Assembly: GCA_000320605.2 (NCBI GenBank)
Contig: KB445797.1
Location: forward strand, 1,648,997-1,712,996
Source of the DNA: Gelatoporia subvermispora B
Taxonomy: Eukaryota > Basidiomycota > Agaricomycetes > Polyporales > Gelatoporiaceae
Length of the DNA: 64,000 nt
Direction of reading: 5' to 3'
Below are positions 1 to 13,129 of this stretch, one piece after another. How positions within the stretch are numbered: position 1 is the stretch's first letter; each line of letters begins with the position of its first letter. A program made the position numbers and the translations under genes. The notes under the pieces were generated by a model. That model searched no databases. It was not told where the DNA came from and was given only the letters and a program-made list of their open reading frames with translations.

Positions 1-2409
1 GAGATCGCATAATCGTTGAGGTTCCCGGACAGTCAGGATTACAACAAGGATCTGTCGAGTAGCAAGGATATCATCTTCCTCGCACTCATTGCGATCCATT
101 GCTCTTCCGAGAATGACGGCGTACATCTCATCGATCCTGATGTTCATCGGCTGGCCCACGATGGCAGTGGTGCTTGTGATAATCTTGAAACGCTTTACAG
201 GGTGCTTCTTAATATATTCGAGAGCGGTGAACGCGTAAATGAAGAGAAGTCCTGCACGATGAGTGAGGGCGGTAACATCTGCTCGACTCGGCCAGTCATT
301 TGGATAGTTGTCAGGGGTCCTCTGCCGGATTTGTAGAAGTCTATTGTCGATGTAGAGAGAAATATCTTCCTGAACGAGATCCTGCTCGATCTCGTGCAGA
401 CGAAGTACCAGATGAAGATTGGGGTGTCTGGACTCGAACTGGGTTCGAATATGGGACTCAGGACGGGATGTAAGAAAGAATAGGATCGGAATATCAACCG
501 ACGCAGCAATGAGTTCTCCCAGGACGCTTTCCGTCGCTCCGGCATCAGAGCATTCATCCAATGCGTCTATGACGAATACCAACATAGGGGGTTTATTCTT
601 GAATGCATAGGACAGTGGCTCCTTGATGAGTCGCTCCACTTGGAGCTCGATGTTATCGTGTCCAGCATTCGGGTGTTGCTCTAAGACATGCAACAGAGCG
701 GTTCTGTATGCTGGTGACTGGTGTGCGAGTGACGATGCAAGTGTCGGGAGGATGCGTTTCACGTCGTCCCTGCCAGCCACCCCTCGGGAGCAAAAGAAGC
801 TACCGGCAAGCATACCCCTATCGTGGAGATTGTAGCAAAAGGAGCGTGCAATGGCAGATTTTCCGGTACCGGCCATGCCGTTGAGCCAGAAGATTCGACG
901 ACATCTGGGACTCGGATCCCGCGCCCACCCATTCAGATCGTCTAGGAGTTGTATACGAGTGCCGGACATGCATGCACTGTCGGGATTCTGAGCCTCTATC
1001 GATGCATTGCGGCTTTCCGAGAGCTTGTCGAGTAAATCTGTAGATAATCAGCGTTGATACTTCCAAGTCACGGAATCTTCTTACTTTGAGCGTAGAGTTT
1101 GTCGACCTTATCCGCTGTGAATAAGTTACATTCCAGCTGGATATCGTTTTCAGCAACTGCACGATATGGACCAATGTGCAGATTCACCTGTAAGTACTCG
1201 ACTGTGGCCGCCAGGTGACGAAAGAGGGTCTCAACCCTGTCTTTGTCGCCCAAAGCTTGTACCACCCGTGTTGGCAGGTTACGCTGGGTCTTCGAGCTGA
1301 TAGCATCCTCAATGTCCTTCAGCTGCCTTCATGACCATGATAAGATAGGAATTCGAATGTGGAATAAGATGGAATGAAGACCGACTTTAAAATGCCATTC
1401 AAGCGATGCACCATGAATTGAGGCATCATTTCCCCGCGACTGTACTGAGCGAGTATGGCGACGATCCAACCAATATTGTTGGCAATCTCCTTATACTTGC
1501 TTTGAGCCTCGTTCACATCCTGTGTTTTGGGATAAGAATGTGATTGAAGTCCGCGAGAGAAGAGGTCGAGCTAGCACTTACGTCCCACGTGTCCATGACT
1601 GCAATCACACCCGACAGCGCCGAATTTAAACCAGGTACCTGACTGGAAACACCCTTCACGGCCTTTAAAACGCCCTTGAGGACCGCCCATCCCGTCTGCT
1701 TGGTTGTAGTCCCGAGGTTCGGCGACGGCATAAAGAATCGAGCCGCATCAGAGGATACCTCAGAAATGGACTCTGGTTCCTGTGGGACCTGAGGCATATG
1801 GACGTCCTCATTACGTGTACTGTCAGGGGGATCCCCGGCTTCCTCTTGTGAAACCATTGCAGATACAAATCGTCCTTCGGCACCGTTACTGTCCAAAGCG
1901 TGTTCGGCAAGCGGAGCAACATCAGGAGAGGTTCTATTGACGGTGTGGTTGGGAATGGGTATCTGTACCGGGTTGGTAACTTCAGATGCTCCAGGGATAA
2001 GGTGGGTATTGACAACTGAGTGCAATAATGAAGATTCAATTGGATCCGCAGCCTCAGCTGTGATCCCCCGAACGCTATCGCGATCCAGAAGCGAGTTTTC
2101 TCCAGAACCAGAGACGAGGGGCGCAGTGGTACTGGCTGATTTGACTGGTGCAGGGTCCTGATATGAGCCGGAAGCGTGGGGTGGGTCAGAAGGAGCTCGA
2201 TGTGTGGCATGCGTTGAAGCGACGACTTCAGTACTGATGGGATCTGTGTGACTTTGAGATCGAACTATGGTGCCGGCTCGCAACCCATCTATCGACTCGG
2301 CATGCTGATGTGCTAGCTCGTGCACTTCCTCACTAGAAGACATCATCTTCGTCGATCTGCACGAGAGCCTGGAGAGCTCTCGTTTCAAACCCGAGAAGCA
2401 GCCGGCCAT
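1..2409 (-). CDS. NLR-A: NACHT-domain NLR-like protein, 3' end outside window
   Basis: Fungal NLR/STAND-type receptor, probably a cytosolic sensor. Exons read on the minus strand: 2409-1582, 1519-1386, 1326-1085 and 1037-1 (continuing off the window), with GT-AG introns of 62, 59 and 47 nt; 747 codons are visible. The start is the ATG at 2409, which begins MAGCFSGLKRELSRLSC, as in the two paralogues. Residues about 30-220 are a Pro/Ser/Thr-rich linker. Residues about 225-275 (GWAVLKGVLKAVKGV) and exon 2 form a helical N-terminal domain. NACHT follows: Walker A GMAGTGKS near residue 455, Walker B DALDECSD about 100 residues later, then FLTSRPE. The visible part ends in the winged-helix-like stretch at REPQRLCDL. 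Exons 2 and 3 have the same lengths (134 and 242 nt) as in NLR-B, and the NACHT exon is almost identical to NLR-B. The WD40 part, if present, lies outside. Confidence 0.9.
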
Positions 2410-3330
2410 TACTGATGTTGAGCGAGTAGGGAGGATGGTATGCGAGGAGCCGATGGCGAGGAGGTGGGGAGAAAGAGCGGCGCTGGGGGAGAGACTGCCC
2501 TTGTCCTCGAGGGCACGTTTTGATCCAGCTACAACGTGTGGGTGAAATGCGTTGTTCTCCTAGTGCCGTTCTTACTTCTCAGCCTAGGAGACACCGCACA
2601 GCTTCATCGAGCGCATACTCTCTCATACCCATACCCATACCCGTTCCCAAACTCCATCCTTCTGTAGCCATACACGCATTTGTGGGTCAGAGACTATTGA
2701 GAAATTGTAAAACACGAGGGAGCAGCGCCCGATATCCAGGCCATGCGCCACGCACGAGCAGATGTGCGCCTGGAGGGCACGTGCAGGAAACACAGCCTGC
2801 ACGCGTATACACCAGTTACTTGGGTCTCCAGTCAAGAAGATGCATTGGCTCGAGAGGCACTCGGATCATGTCGAAGAGAGCTGTGCCATGTATCATTCAA
2901 AATGTCCTGACGAATTGCACGGTCAAGCTGTGATGTCGTTCACAGAGTGGTCGAGAGGCGCATTATCGCATGATCCATCCGCTGGATGAGGATACATGCA
3001 GATTAGAATTGCATTGCCCCAAGGACAGACCGGGTGAAGCATAGCATTTACCAAGTTTGAAGACACAGGACGAGGAGGCTCAGGACAAGGCTGTTCGACG
3101 CGTTCATCACGTGGCCGCACAGCCCGCAGTGATTCTCCTGCAAGGGTTTAGTCTCGGAAGGACAAACTTTAGTTGTAGACCCGTTCACTCGTATCGGTAG
3201 TCATACCAAGACTTTTCAGTCAGCTGCATAAGATATATATTGGTAGCGAAAAGCGCTGATTGAATGTGAAACAAAAGTCCCGGCAGTGGTAAACGCCCCT
3301 GGAGTCCGTAATATCACGGCTTGTGCATTT
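2410..3330. other. 5' flank of NLR-A, conserved with the flanks of NLR-B and NLR-C
   Basis: About 0.9 kb with no credible gene. It aligns, inverted, with 16330-17138 upstream of NLR-B; shared marks are the stretch coding AHHVAAQPAV on one strand (near 3110 and 16390) and the block near 2760 starting atgtgcgcctg. Similar but more diverged blocks lie upstream of NLR-C. It probably contains the promoter and 5'UTR plus older duplicated DNA. A short run of (cccata) repeats lies near 2625-2645. Confidence 0.55.
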
Positions 3331-6300
3331 ACAAGAAAGGATACTACAGGATGTGACGCAGATCACGAAAGCCTACATGTACTGTCACAGCGAAAGCAAA
3401 AGGACGGATACTATCCAGGTAATCTCTCAGATGGAAACCCGGGCGCCGTCCAAAGTGCTTAGAGACGGCGGCGAGCTCAGCCCATCAGAGAGCGAAGTCC
3501 AGTCAAATTCTGCCTTGCACGAGCTCTTATCATGGAGCCTCCGAAGACTGTGCTGCCCGCCGAAGTAAGCCAGGACTCAGGTCCGTCGTAGGTGAAGTCA
3601 CGTCGACCTTGGCATGCCGGTCCATCGTGGAGGAGCCGACACATTGAGACCGGAAGAAGCATTGTCGCGCTATTGGAGGATACGAGTAAACGAGAGAGGA
3701 GGATGATACTGATACCGTCGTGAAATTTGCGGCGAGGTCCGTCCTGTGGTCAGAGTTGACGTCGATCAGGAGCGAGCGAGGTTGCAGTGATCGCTTCGAT
3801 CACGATGCAGCAACGGCAGCCAATGGGCAGTCCCGAGGTCCCGTGCAGTCATCAGAAATCGTGCGTGATATGTGTGTCCACCGAGCTTGCAGTCGAATGT
3901 CTTGTTAGCAGTGCCTTGATTATGAGACGCGACGCGGCACTCACCAAAGTCACAAATACGTTTAAGCTACTATCAGATCCTCAGCAATAGAAACTGAAGG
4001 CGACGAGCGTCGCATACGGCCAAAAGGAATGTAGGTTGCACCAGCCAAAGGTTCCTCACCGCCGCAAGGCGGATTCGCGACGCTCCTGTGTGACCAAGCT
4101 AACACATGCGAGTCCTGATGCTAGAGAATCGGAGTACGTATGGAGATGGAATTGTGTGAGCCATACGTCGATGTTTGGAATTGTGACGTGCTGTGATGGC
4201 CCCCCAGTTCTTCAGGAGGCTGATCGAGCCAGTGTTACGGAGACAACTTGAGTTTGCCAGTATCTTGCAGACATAGACTTCTGGGGTGACCGAGGAATCT
4301 GAGAAGCGCGTCTGTTTCCAGCACTCCGGCAAAGACGAACAGCGCGCTCTCATATCATCCAGGAAGAGTGGTGCTGGTACCCCTGAGCTGGCGCATGGTT
4401 GGCGCATGAGATATATAACCTAGTATAGGTGTTGTCTGATAGCTCTACTCACGAGGAAATCGCATAGCACTAGACTCAAGGAACCGAAGTGCCCGCTGGA
4501 AAAGAGTTCAATCGTCATCAGTATCGCCCGTCGGAGCGTTGGACTAGGGATGGGAGAGCAGGTTGAGGCGAGAGGCTGAGCAGGGGGTTAGCATACAGGA
4601 GTTGCGAGGAGAGAGCCGAGATTGCTTAGTCAGCAGAGCGCCCGAGGAGGAGTAGCGTACGCATACACGTCCTGTACGAGACGAGCACGACAGCGCACTG
4701 CATTCGTCGAGTCCATCCTTCGCCCGACCCACTGCTCCAGCGTGTTGTGACAAACGTACATAGTACTGGGACTTGTAGGGGTCTCCGAAGGCGGCCTTGG
4801 AGAGAGCGAACTCATTCCAGAGATCTGGTGCAGAAAGCCGGAGCTTCTGACAACTGACAAGAGCCAATGGGCTGGAGTGCAAGACGTAGAGAAGAGAAAG
4901 AGCTTGAAGGATTCACGAGACCATTGAAGCCCGAGATAGCTAGAGGGTAACATAAGCACGGTATTGCCTCGAAGACAGAAGCGTGGACAGAGAGGGGCGC
5001 TGTGAGCTTGCGCCAGCCCTGGCTCAGGGAACAGCAGACCGCCGCAGGTTCGCAGCAGCACGCAGCGCGAAAGCGCGAAGCGCGAGAAGGCCGACCCTGA
5101 ATTTTGCACGTGGTTTGTGCTCAGTGCGCCCGATCGTGCTCCACCGCGCGATCGCCCAAGCACTGTGCCCGTCAAACAGCATTCCGCCAATTAGAAGAGC
5201 TCCACCGAGAAGCTCTCCACGCACCGTCTTTCACAAATACACGACTTTTCGATCGAGCAGAAGTACTGGCCGATGCCGATATAATGACAGCTCTGTCACT
5301 CCAGCGTTCCGCACACGTCGCGTCTCTCGTACCTGCGGACTTTGGCTTCAGCCCCTGGTGCTGCCGGCGGTCTCAGTCTAGACACATGTGTCGGATCTCT
5401 ATCGGTTGCAGGCTGAGGCGTATGGAAGAATGGTATAGATGAGTCAGACTGGCGTCCTGACCGTGAGTGTACCCGAACCTCGCCTTCCCGAATGCAACCT
5501 GAAGATCGCGCTTGAGGCAGCTCGTCTACACCACCCACCCCTCTTGGCTGTTCTCGCGTCACGGGCCACGAGCTTGCCTCTCTTGATACGCAGTAGCAGG
5601 CATCGGTCTCATCGTGCGTATCGGGTTTTCCGGTCTTCTAAAATTTCACTTCATCGGTTCGCCACTTTCAGCCCACCAGGAAGTGCACTCGCAGGATAGT
5701 CGCTTAATCGCGGCCCAGCAGCAGCTCCAGTCCGCATTCTGTTCCTCCAAGCCTACATACCAACGGTCTTTGCATTTGCCCGCGTTCCGCGCACTTTGGA
5801 ACACCGATGGAGCCCACAATTGATGCACAGAGTCAAACCCGATGCGACGAAGGAGAGCGGTGGGGAGTGTCTATGGATAGTACACCGATAGATGGAAAAG
5901 CCAATGCGTCGGGTCACCCGGTGCGTTTCTTGCTCGTCATACGCCCCAGCTAGACTAACGCTCTGTCCAGCCGACGCTGATCCGTCCCCACATTCGTTTG
6001 TATCGATGGGACCTCTTCCAACTCGTGACCCAGATCACACACCGACCAGATCGCATTCCATGGCTTTCCATTTCGCCTGGAAGGCGTTCAGCTTGCGGTG
6101 TCGCCACGCCGACGCGACCTTGACGCACCCCTGCTTGTAGCAGGAACCCACCGTAGGGGTCGGTGCAGCACCGACATGGATATCCGTGAGCACGGTTCAT
6201 CTTGACAGAAGTTGTATCTTCCACCAGTGAGTGATTCCCTGCGCTCGCAAACGACATTGCTGAAGATTTCTAAATCATTTCCCCTCGTGCCGGCATCGAC

Positions 6301-6900
6301 CACACCCTGCATAGCAATACATCAAAATGTATTCTTCCATGAGGTAGCCAGCATGTTTACGTACCAGGGCTTGAACAGATCCGCAGTGCGTCTATCTCCC
6401 GATCCATATCGTCAAGTGCTGACAGAGTTCGAAGTTCATGGCTCACGCTGATTAATTAACAGGCTCAAACGACAGCTGTCGACTTGTACCCAACATCACC
6501 GTTTGGTTCCTCCTCGCCAGACCCGCAGCAATATGTCCCTAAGGTCAGCAGCACCACCGAGCCGAGCCATTCTCGCTCGCAGGGGCCTCTTTTGCGATCC
6601 CGGTACCATCACTTGCTCGTGGGGTGTTGCATTCGCTCGCCTCCAGAGCGTTACCACGCATATATACGGCACCACGGCAAACGAATTCAAGGACATGAAA
6701 TCGACCCACCGCAGCTCCTCCGGCAAATCTCTAGGATGCGCCCGCGACCTGGTGAGCCGGGCAATGTACAGCTCGGCCAGAGTTATCAAGCTCTGCGGGG
6801 AGGATTGGAGTTGGCGCCCACGAAAGGCGTATGAGTAGCATGCAGTCCCGCCGGTGGAGCTCAAGCGACCATGCAGATGGATGGATTCGATTGGTAGACA

Positions 6901-8510
6901 ATGGAGTAGCCGGTACGTAGCATGTCTCAACCCGTCAACTCTCGGCGTACAGATCTGACGACTTCAACAGTTTCCCAACGCATGCCCCTACCGCTTCTCG
7001 TGCACGAATTCCGGTCACCACTGAAGTAATCTCCAATGAACGCGTCGTCCCTAGGCCCACGGTCTGCTCTGTAGACGTACGAGGACCCTCGCGTTCTGAT
7101 GGACGGCGTTCTCCTGCAGCGCTGCAACGTGTATGATGCATGGAGCGCTCCTCCATGCCTATGCATAGCTGCAGCTTGCGCCAATCTAGCAGCTTGGTCT
7201 GATCAACAGGTCCCGCCAGATCAGGGCGCCCTGCGCTTAGTACTGACATAAAAAAAACAGACCACGATAGTCACGTACAGGAGAAGAGTAGCGGCTCCAG
7301 CAGGTGGTCCCTCCGGTGCGTTTTTGCTCTGCAATGCCTATTGGTTGTCTGACATCGCATATACTTTTTCGATGGTGTTACCGCGCCTCAGGAATCTGTC
7401 CTTCGACCTCGGAAGACCCGGGCTTGTCGTACCAGCGGCGGTCCATGGCTACTGGCCCATATCGAAGTCCAGTATGCGGAACAATGTTGGGAGGGGCATC
7501 TTGTATGGACGGGAACCGGGAAAGCTGGTACGTACTGCATGTCTGCGCAGCTCTGTCGCTGACTTCACGATGGACAGCGTCGATGCGCCGCACCTCCTTC
7601 ACGAGTGCCCCCGGCCCCTGAATTTTATTTCAAACCGGCCGTTCTATGGCACGGATTGTTTTCACGAAACTCGTGGAACATCGTACTCGAGTGGAGGGCG
7701 CATCACCGTGGCCACGCGACGTTCTCGAGATGTGTGTGCAACGATTGGGACTGGGATTGATGGGGGAATGCTCTGTGCGTGCAACGTCTGAGGGAGCCGA
7801 AGACATGTTCTCACCGCCGATGATCTGGTACGCCTTCTGTTCTCAGCTTCGATGAACACGTTTCATCACTTACACATGCAATTCGTTCCAGCTCCCGTCA
7901 CTAGCGGCCAAAGATTTCCCCGTCCACCGCTTCCATGCGACACTCTGTGAACCACCTGCAAGCTCGGGCCCGGACAGAGATGATCCAAGCTCGCGGCGAG
8001 CCTCTACGGTGTCTGCGCGGATACTTTGCTTCCTCGGAACCCACTCACACCAAATCTCGTCACCCACGCGAATACGAGTGGCGCATCATGGTGATCCCGA
8101 GGGTGGTCAGACCGCTGCCATTGATAGACGGCGCGTGTGGTACGAGATGCGTTCCAGGTGGACGCGCAACTCAATGAAGGGGACCTGCGGAGACCTGCCC
8201 GGTGCAAGTAGCAACAGGTAGCAGATCTTGCGGTATGTTCATCTAACTTGCATTTCTCCCTGGCTGACATCCCTGTCCAGCTTGCTTTCGTTCAGAGCGG
8301 ATATAATCGATATCCATGGACTATCAATTTCGTATTGCCCCGTCGGCGCCGGACTCTCAACCCATTGCTGTGTCATTTTCTCATAACTACCTTGGATATG
8401 CTTAGATCTGTCCCCCTTCAAGACCTATTCAGGTGCACGGTTCCCTCGTCGCCCACATAAACGCTCTGCGGCACGGGTACGTATCAAGATCGAGGATCTC
8501 GAGTCCAAGC
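6901..8510. other. Spacer of the inverted duplication, no gene recognised
   Basis: The longest open stretch, 7324-7791 plus (155 codons), matches no family I know and has no clear start context. GT donor-like words (ggtacg) recur here at intervals, as in decayed intron-rich gene DNA. I see nothing else supportable. Confidence 0.4.
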
Positions 8511-9122
8511 ACCATTGCTCAAACGCCGGCCACACCCTCTGCTATATCCGCTATGATTGGCCCCACCGTCGTTATCTGCTCTGCGTAACTAGATGCTCTC
8601 AGAGAGATTCTATCATCCGAGCCCACGAAGTCTTCTCGTAACACTGGATTGTGAGACCGCCAGCACAATACCCACTCGAGTCTGATTTCCGCGTACAGTC
8701 CGTCCGACGCCATTATCTCCACACACCACAGAGCTTAGTCTCACACACGGCATCGCACAACACTTGTAGCCTCTCTTATGAAATCACAGATGAGACGACC
8801 GGCCAGATACCGTGGAGTGTGGATGGCGAGGCTCTCATCTCGGTACTCCTGTGCATAGGCTCGACGCAGCAGGTACGTAGTATTTCTGTATCTTGTGTTT
8901 GCCCGTATTCGAATCCCCCTTGAGGCATGGAAACACAGGGTTACCTTTACTCCGTTCTATCTCGGCATCGCACACAGCGACAGTGACAGCGACCGTGTCG
9001 TTTAATCGCCCAAATCTTTCAATGTAGTCCCATTGAAGGCGAATTTCGCGAGGCTGCTGTCTTGAGCCGCTCAAGGAGTGACCCGGGTGGGCGATGAACA
9101 GGTGAACAGGTACGCGACGCAT
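8510..9122 (-). pseudogene. Gene relic, copy 1 (paired with 28430-28970)
   Basis: Read on the minus strand, this segment codes ...EIRLQWDYIERFGRL... and CDAEIERSKG...IQKYYVP, then after a break IRLEWVLCWRS and LRASS. The plus strand of 28430-28970 codes the same series in the same order (EFRLR..RVEDLGEL, RDAELEQTRG, IQKQCVPG, IRLEWVI) with stops and frame changes. Two independent copies keeping the same peptide series point to a former protein-coding exon set. I do not recognise the family. A GT donor-like site follows the IQKYYVP block in this copy. Confidence 0.5.
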
Positions 9123-9559
9123 GCTCCATCTACTTTTCGCCGCCAGACCCGGCTAACCTAGTAAATTGCCATTTCATTACCACAGCTGATTCTCAAATAA
9201 CATCCTGCGGCCCTGTCGACTCTACATGCCTGAAATCCTGCGGAACATGCTTAAGTCGGCACCAGAACGACGGTCGCATTCCGGCGACTTCCCGACAGCT
9301 TGACTCGTCATCATCCTGTTTGAAGCCAATGTGCCGACGCGCTATGCCGAATTCTCCGAGCTCATTACCGCGGTCCGGATGTGCAATCGATGCCCCAGCG
9401 GATCAATATAGGGACTAACTGTTCGCATCGGGAAGCGATCGTGAAAGGCGGGCCACGACTTTCGCAAAGTCTCAGGCAGGCGAACACGGCAAACCGCGGT
9501 TTCCCGCTGTGCGGGGATGACGTTCTACGGAAGACTGTGGCACGGCAGCCCCAGTGCGT

Positions 9560-10420
9560 CATGAGGGCGTGTTAGGTGTCTCCTTTGCTCGCGTCGGGCT
9601 TCTTACTCGAATGAATGGTGCGTGGTTGGTGAGCTCTTGGCCATCGCTTTGCGTGGCATCGCACCTCACAATCGCATCGCGTTGGGAGCCTGAGGCCACC
9701 TGAGAAGCGGAGGGAGAGGAGCCGTCACTTCCGAGTGCCGTACATGTGGAAGGTTCGGCCAGTCCGTACAACGAGGTCTCCTTGCCCTTGCAGTTCCCCG
9801 AGGTGCCGCTGCCGGTGATTTTGAACGCCAAGATACGGAGGGTATGGGCGATTGCGAGAATCCTACACCTCTACGGCACCAGCACCAGCGAGCTCTGTAC
9901 ACGGAGAGGAGGGATAGAGAGACAATCCAGAAAGGTCAAGGGTTCACATGGAGTACCGTTCGTGGACGACTGGGAGCGGGGAGACCGACAGAAGGAACCC
10001 GATGAATGGAAGCTGTCGAGCGGACGATGCGCTGAGGCTAGGCACGGAACCGGGAGGCCGCCGAGTTCATTGAATGCAACCAGAGACGTGCATAGGGCAG
10101 AAAGGACTGCGAGCAGAACGGATGAGACCCACACCCAGTCCGACGAGAGACCATAGCAGCAGAGCGGGGACGCCAGCGAAAACAGAGACAGAGCGTGGGA
10201 CATTCAACGAGCGCGCGCTCGCCCCTTTTGGCATTTGGACGCTCGTCTACGACGTCTTCGAGACCCGCTCGTGTCTCCGATTGGACGCAGCGTTGAGCCT
10301 GCCCGATGCGCATTGCCCTGCTGCGAGCTCGCAGCTCCTGCCTTGGACGTGGGGTGTGCGCTCTCGCTCAGCACTGCGGTGGTAATGGGATCGACTGTCT
10401 AAACGTCCTCTGCTACTCCA
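9560..10420 (-). repeat. Relic repeat R2a, copy 1 (paired with 25990-26800)
   Basis: The minus strand codes KGKETSLYGLAEPSTC and SPSASQVASGSQRDAI; the plus strand at 26590-26750 codes GRKATWFYGLIQPSSC and TSASKALTWSTRSECE. Nucleotide similarity continues through the block gagcgcgcgctcg...cccacgctctgt (10195-10225 minus, and 26165-26195 plus). No terminal repeats or transposase are visible, so this is a duplicated, decayed segment of unknown origin rather than a named mobile element. Confidence 0.5.
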
Positions 10421-11360
10421 GTCTCGCTTTCGTCCTCTTGTCCGCGCTGAGTACAGCAAGCCCACGATCGACCCGATCCAATCGCAGCACCAAGCTCTCC
10501 CGTGCCCATGCTCCGCAACCAACGCGCACACGCATCACTGCACGGGTTCAGTCACGACCCCCTGAGCCCGCTCGCCGAGTCTTCATCCATTGACGGGACC
10601 TGCAATCTATCCCCCGCACATAGGATATAGTGCGGGAGCGCGTGAAATTCGCGTGTAGTGCTCATCGCATGCAGTACGTTCTATTCCTTGGCTTCACCTA
10701 CAGTCTCTCTCATATCGCCCCTCAGTAGACCTCAATCATCTCTGCACGTATTACACACCGGGTCTCCACGATTCCTTCCTAATAGGAACTCCGGCTTCCT
10801 CCTTGTGCATATGGGCACGGGCAATCACGATCCGCACGCGACCTTGTCGTCGCTGCGCCCATCCTCGTCATCGCCACGAACAGTGAGACTCAGGCATACA
10901 AGCGCTAAGTAGCGCGGCCTGCATGCGCGTGACAATGGAAGGGATTTCTAGGCAGTTTGAATCGGAGCTCACCGCGCGAATTGAACCTATACCGGATACA
11001 CAAATGCTGAGGGGGGACCGTGACGAAGGGGGCGATAGCTACCTCGTACCGCACCTCCCGCCCGATTTAAGCCCGAGTCATGCCCAGCGCTCCAATGGCG
11101 ATACTGTCGTGCTCGAGGCTGGGGCCGACGAGACTGTATATCCGATGGCGCCCCTACACTATTGTATCGCTCTATCCCGAGAGAGTACGCCGACTGGCCC
11201 GCTTTGTACCTGTGAAGCAGGCAGCGTCGACCTGGAAGATGCCAAAGGAGTGTGAGGCAGAGGACGATTCAGCTTCGTGCCGAGCGTGCATACACAGGGT
11301 CTTGTCGAGTCGGACAGAGCGGGTCTTGTGACCGCAGCTTCATGAAGTAGCGACCTTCAG
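10421..11360. other. No gene recognised; junction of two head-to-head copies
   Basis: Relics to the left (8.5-10.4 kb) read on the minus strand as part of the NLR-A unit. Those to the right (11.4-12.5 kb) read on the plus strand as part of the NLR-B unit. The inversion point of the two units should therefore lie in this stretch. No coding sequence, terminal repeat or target-site duplication could be recognised. Confidence 0.35.
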
Positions 11361-11363
11361 GAG

Positions 11364-12540
11364 CTAAAAGTAGTGAGATACCGCAAGATACGTTCCGCAC
11401 CGCAGCCAAGAATAGAGTGGGCTCACATCCTGAAGCATGTCGGGCAGGAGACGCTCGGAGGGCTGAGGGCATATCCATCGCAGATGGCCGCTCACTGAGG
11501 CAGCGTCAAGAGCTGCACAGCCAGGAGAAGAGCGAGAAGAGCAAGTGAATGGAAGCCGGTGCCAGGGCACTTCAAGGGAGCAGTGTGCCTGGAGAGACGT
11601 GGACGCGCGAGGTAGGTGGACTTTCCCAGCGCTAGAGATGTTGTCGTCGCTGAGAGAGATCGCAGACGGATGGCAGAGACTCAGGACGACCTCTGGCCCG
11701 GTGAGGCAGAGCACAGCGCACCTCAGTCCGGACATCATAAGCTTACGTAAATACACCTGCTGCAAGGCGATGCGACGATATTGCGGCAACGGCTGAGGGT
11801 CGAATCTGAAGCACTTCGGTGTCAAGTTTCGAGCCTCGTGGCTGGAGTGTGCCGTGCGAGCTGCGGGCGCGTTTAGAGTATGACGTTCGTCTTTTCATCC
11901 CAAGGTGTAGTCTGAGCTGGTTTGTGTATCGCTATTACACCTGATCTGCGTTCGCTCCAGGCTGTCCAGATAGTGACGTTCTACGGGTTCCACAAAGAGG
12001 CAATCGACCGTCAGCAATCCGAACACATCACGCTATGGCGAGTCCTGGCGGCTTCGACGTCCAGGTTTCCCCCCTGGTGCGCTACGCTTGTCATGCCTAT
12101 TTCATTTACCAGTCGCCCTTTCCGCTGAAAGTCTGCCCTATAGCTATCGATTCCGCCCCTCAACCCACGCAGCCAGCCACCGCGACCTACGTCTGTCGAC
12201 TATCCCCGACACCTTCTTTCCATGCTCAGCTCCACCCTCAATATTGCTCGTTGCTAGAGTGCTGCACGACGCCCTCTACGTCCCATGTATTGCGATTTGT
12301 GGAGTTCATCGTCCGGGCAGGCACGCGGAGGAGATGCAGTCACTGGTACTACTCCGGACAGACTGGTGGGGCTCGGTGTATGGACAGCTGGCATTAAGCA
12401 GCGGTTCTCCCTGCCTCCACCTCGATGGCGCATACCTGGTCAACACAATCCCAGACTCTGCTACGAGGATAGATCCCGAATTCATGACCCTATGACTATG
12501 TCTCGAGTCGCTGTTCAGGACAATCTGACGGTCCGGAGTT
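11364..12540 (+). repeat. Relic repeat R2b, copy 1 (paired with 30290-31000)
   Basis: Plus-strand similarity to 30290-31000 is visible by eye: atgcgacgatat at 11769 and 30318; the block coding HKEAIDRQQ (12000, and 30570 as HKKAIDRQQ); the word tctgccctatagctatcga (12132 and 30703); and a shared gctgcacgacgcc (12261 and 30830). The copies differ at many sites and contain stops, so no live gene is claimed. Confidence 0.6.
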
Positions 12541-13129
12541 GAAGTGGAACAGCACGGTGAAGGCCATTCCGACCTCGAGTTGGAATTATCATGAGAGTGG
12601 TGTCGGATTCTTGTCGGATTTTGTCGAGCTGGATGTTGGCCATGACACGCGGCCTGTAGCGTTTCTTCCCTGTAACTTTAGTAGTACGTACGGTCTGTAC
12701 AGTAATACTATGAGATGCTCTGTCGTAGGAAATGGCGAGATTGGGGGACATCCTGACTCCGAGGTTAGTACTGCGAACATTGCGAGCATTGCGAGCATCG
12801 GATGAGATTTTTTCACATCGGCGGTCGCCTATTTGGACTCGTCTACATTGATGCGCAGATGCGACCCTCTCCACGATTCACAGAAATCAAAACATTGTAT
12901 ATGAGAATTCGAAGGGCACTGCGACAAGATTTGGTCCTATACATCTCTCGAATTAAGCTACGTCCGTCTTCTGACATCTCAGATGACCAACGCTAAGTCA
13001 CTGCTGCATTTCTTTATCGCATAGGTAATTTACAAATCACAATCACGGCCGGAATTCTTCCAGAGCGGTCCGTGACCATTCTCCTCGCGACACGAGTCCA
13101 AGGCTGGTGCGGAGCACACTCGCAGCCCA
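12541..13129. other. No gene recognised
   Basis: This AT-richer stretch has no open frame of note. It contains a short run of gcgagcatt/gcgaacatt units near 12775-12800. I see nothing else in it. Confidence 0.3.

Larger units (their letters stand above)
1..6900 (-). repeat. Left arm of a large diverged inverted segmental duplication
   Basis: This stretch aligns collinearly, in reverse complement, with about 13130-19004. Anchors read from conceptual peptides are the NACHT exon (1-1037 with 17967-19004), the NLR 5' flanks, a block coding WSEL..I.SER (near 3750, and 15740 minus), a block coding RCSS.P..W (near 4340 minus, and 15190), a block coding HREALHAP.FTNTRL (near 5210, and 14550 minus), and a block coding YPTSPFGSSSPD (6484, and 13496 minus). 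The paired coordinates sum to about 19000-20000, drifting with indels. Between 3331 and 6900 I see no intact gene, only fragments with frame breaks in both arms. The arm continues off the window on the left. Confidence 0.85.

Noticed and set aside
818..1174. 118-codon minus frame across NLR-A introns
   Set aside because: It reads through an intron in a frame different from the NACHT exon; its peptide has no motif.
7324..7791. 155-codon frame in the spacer as a gene
   Set aside because: No motif, no paired splice sites and surrounded by decayed DNA; not enough to call.
9560..12540. Intact transposable element in the spacer
   Set aside because: The repeats have partners in the window, but no terminal repeats, target-site duplications or transposase/reverse transcriptase motifs were seen.
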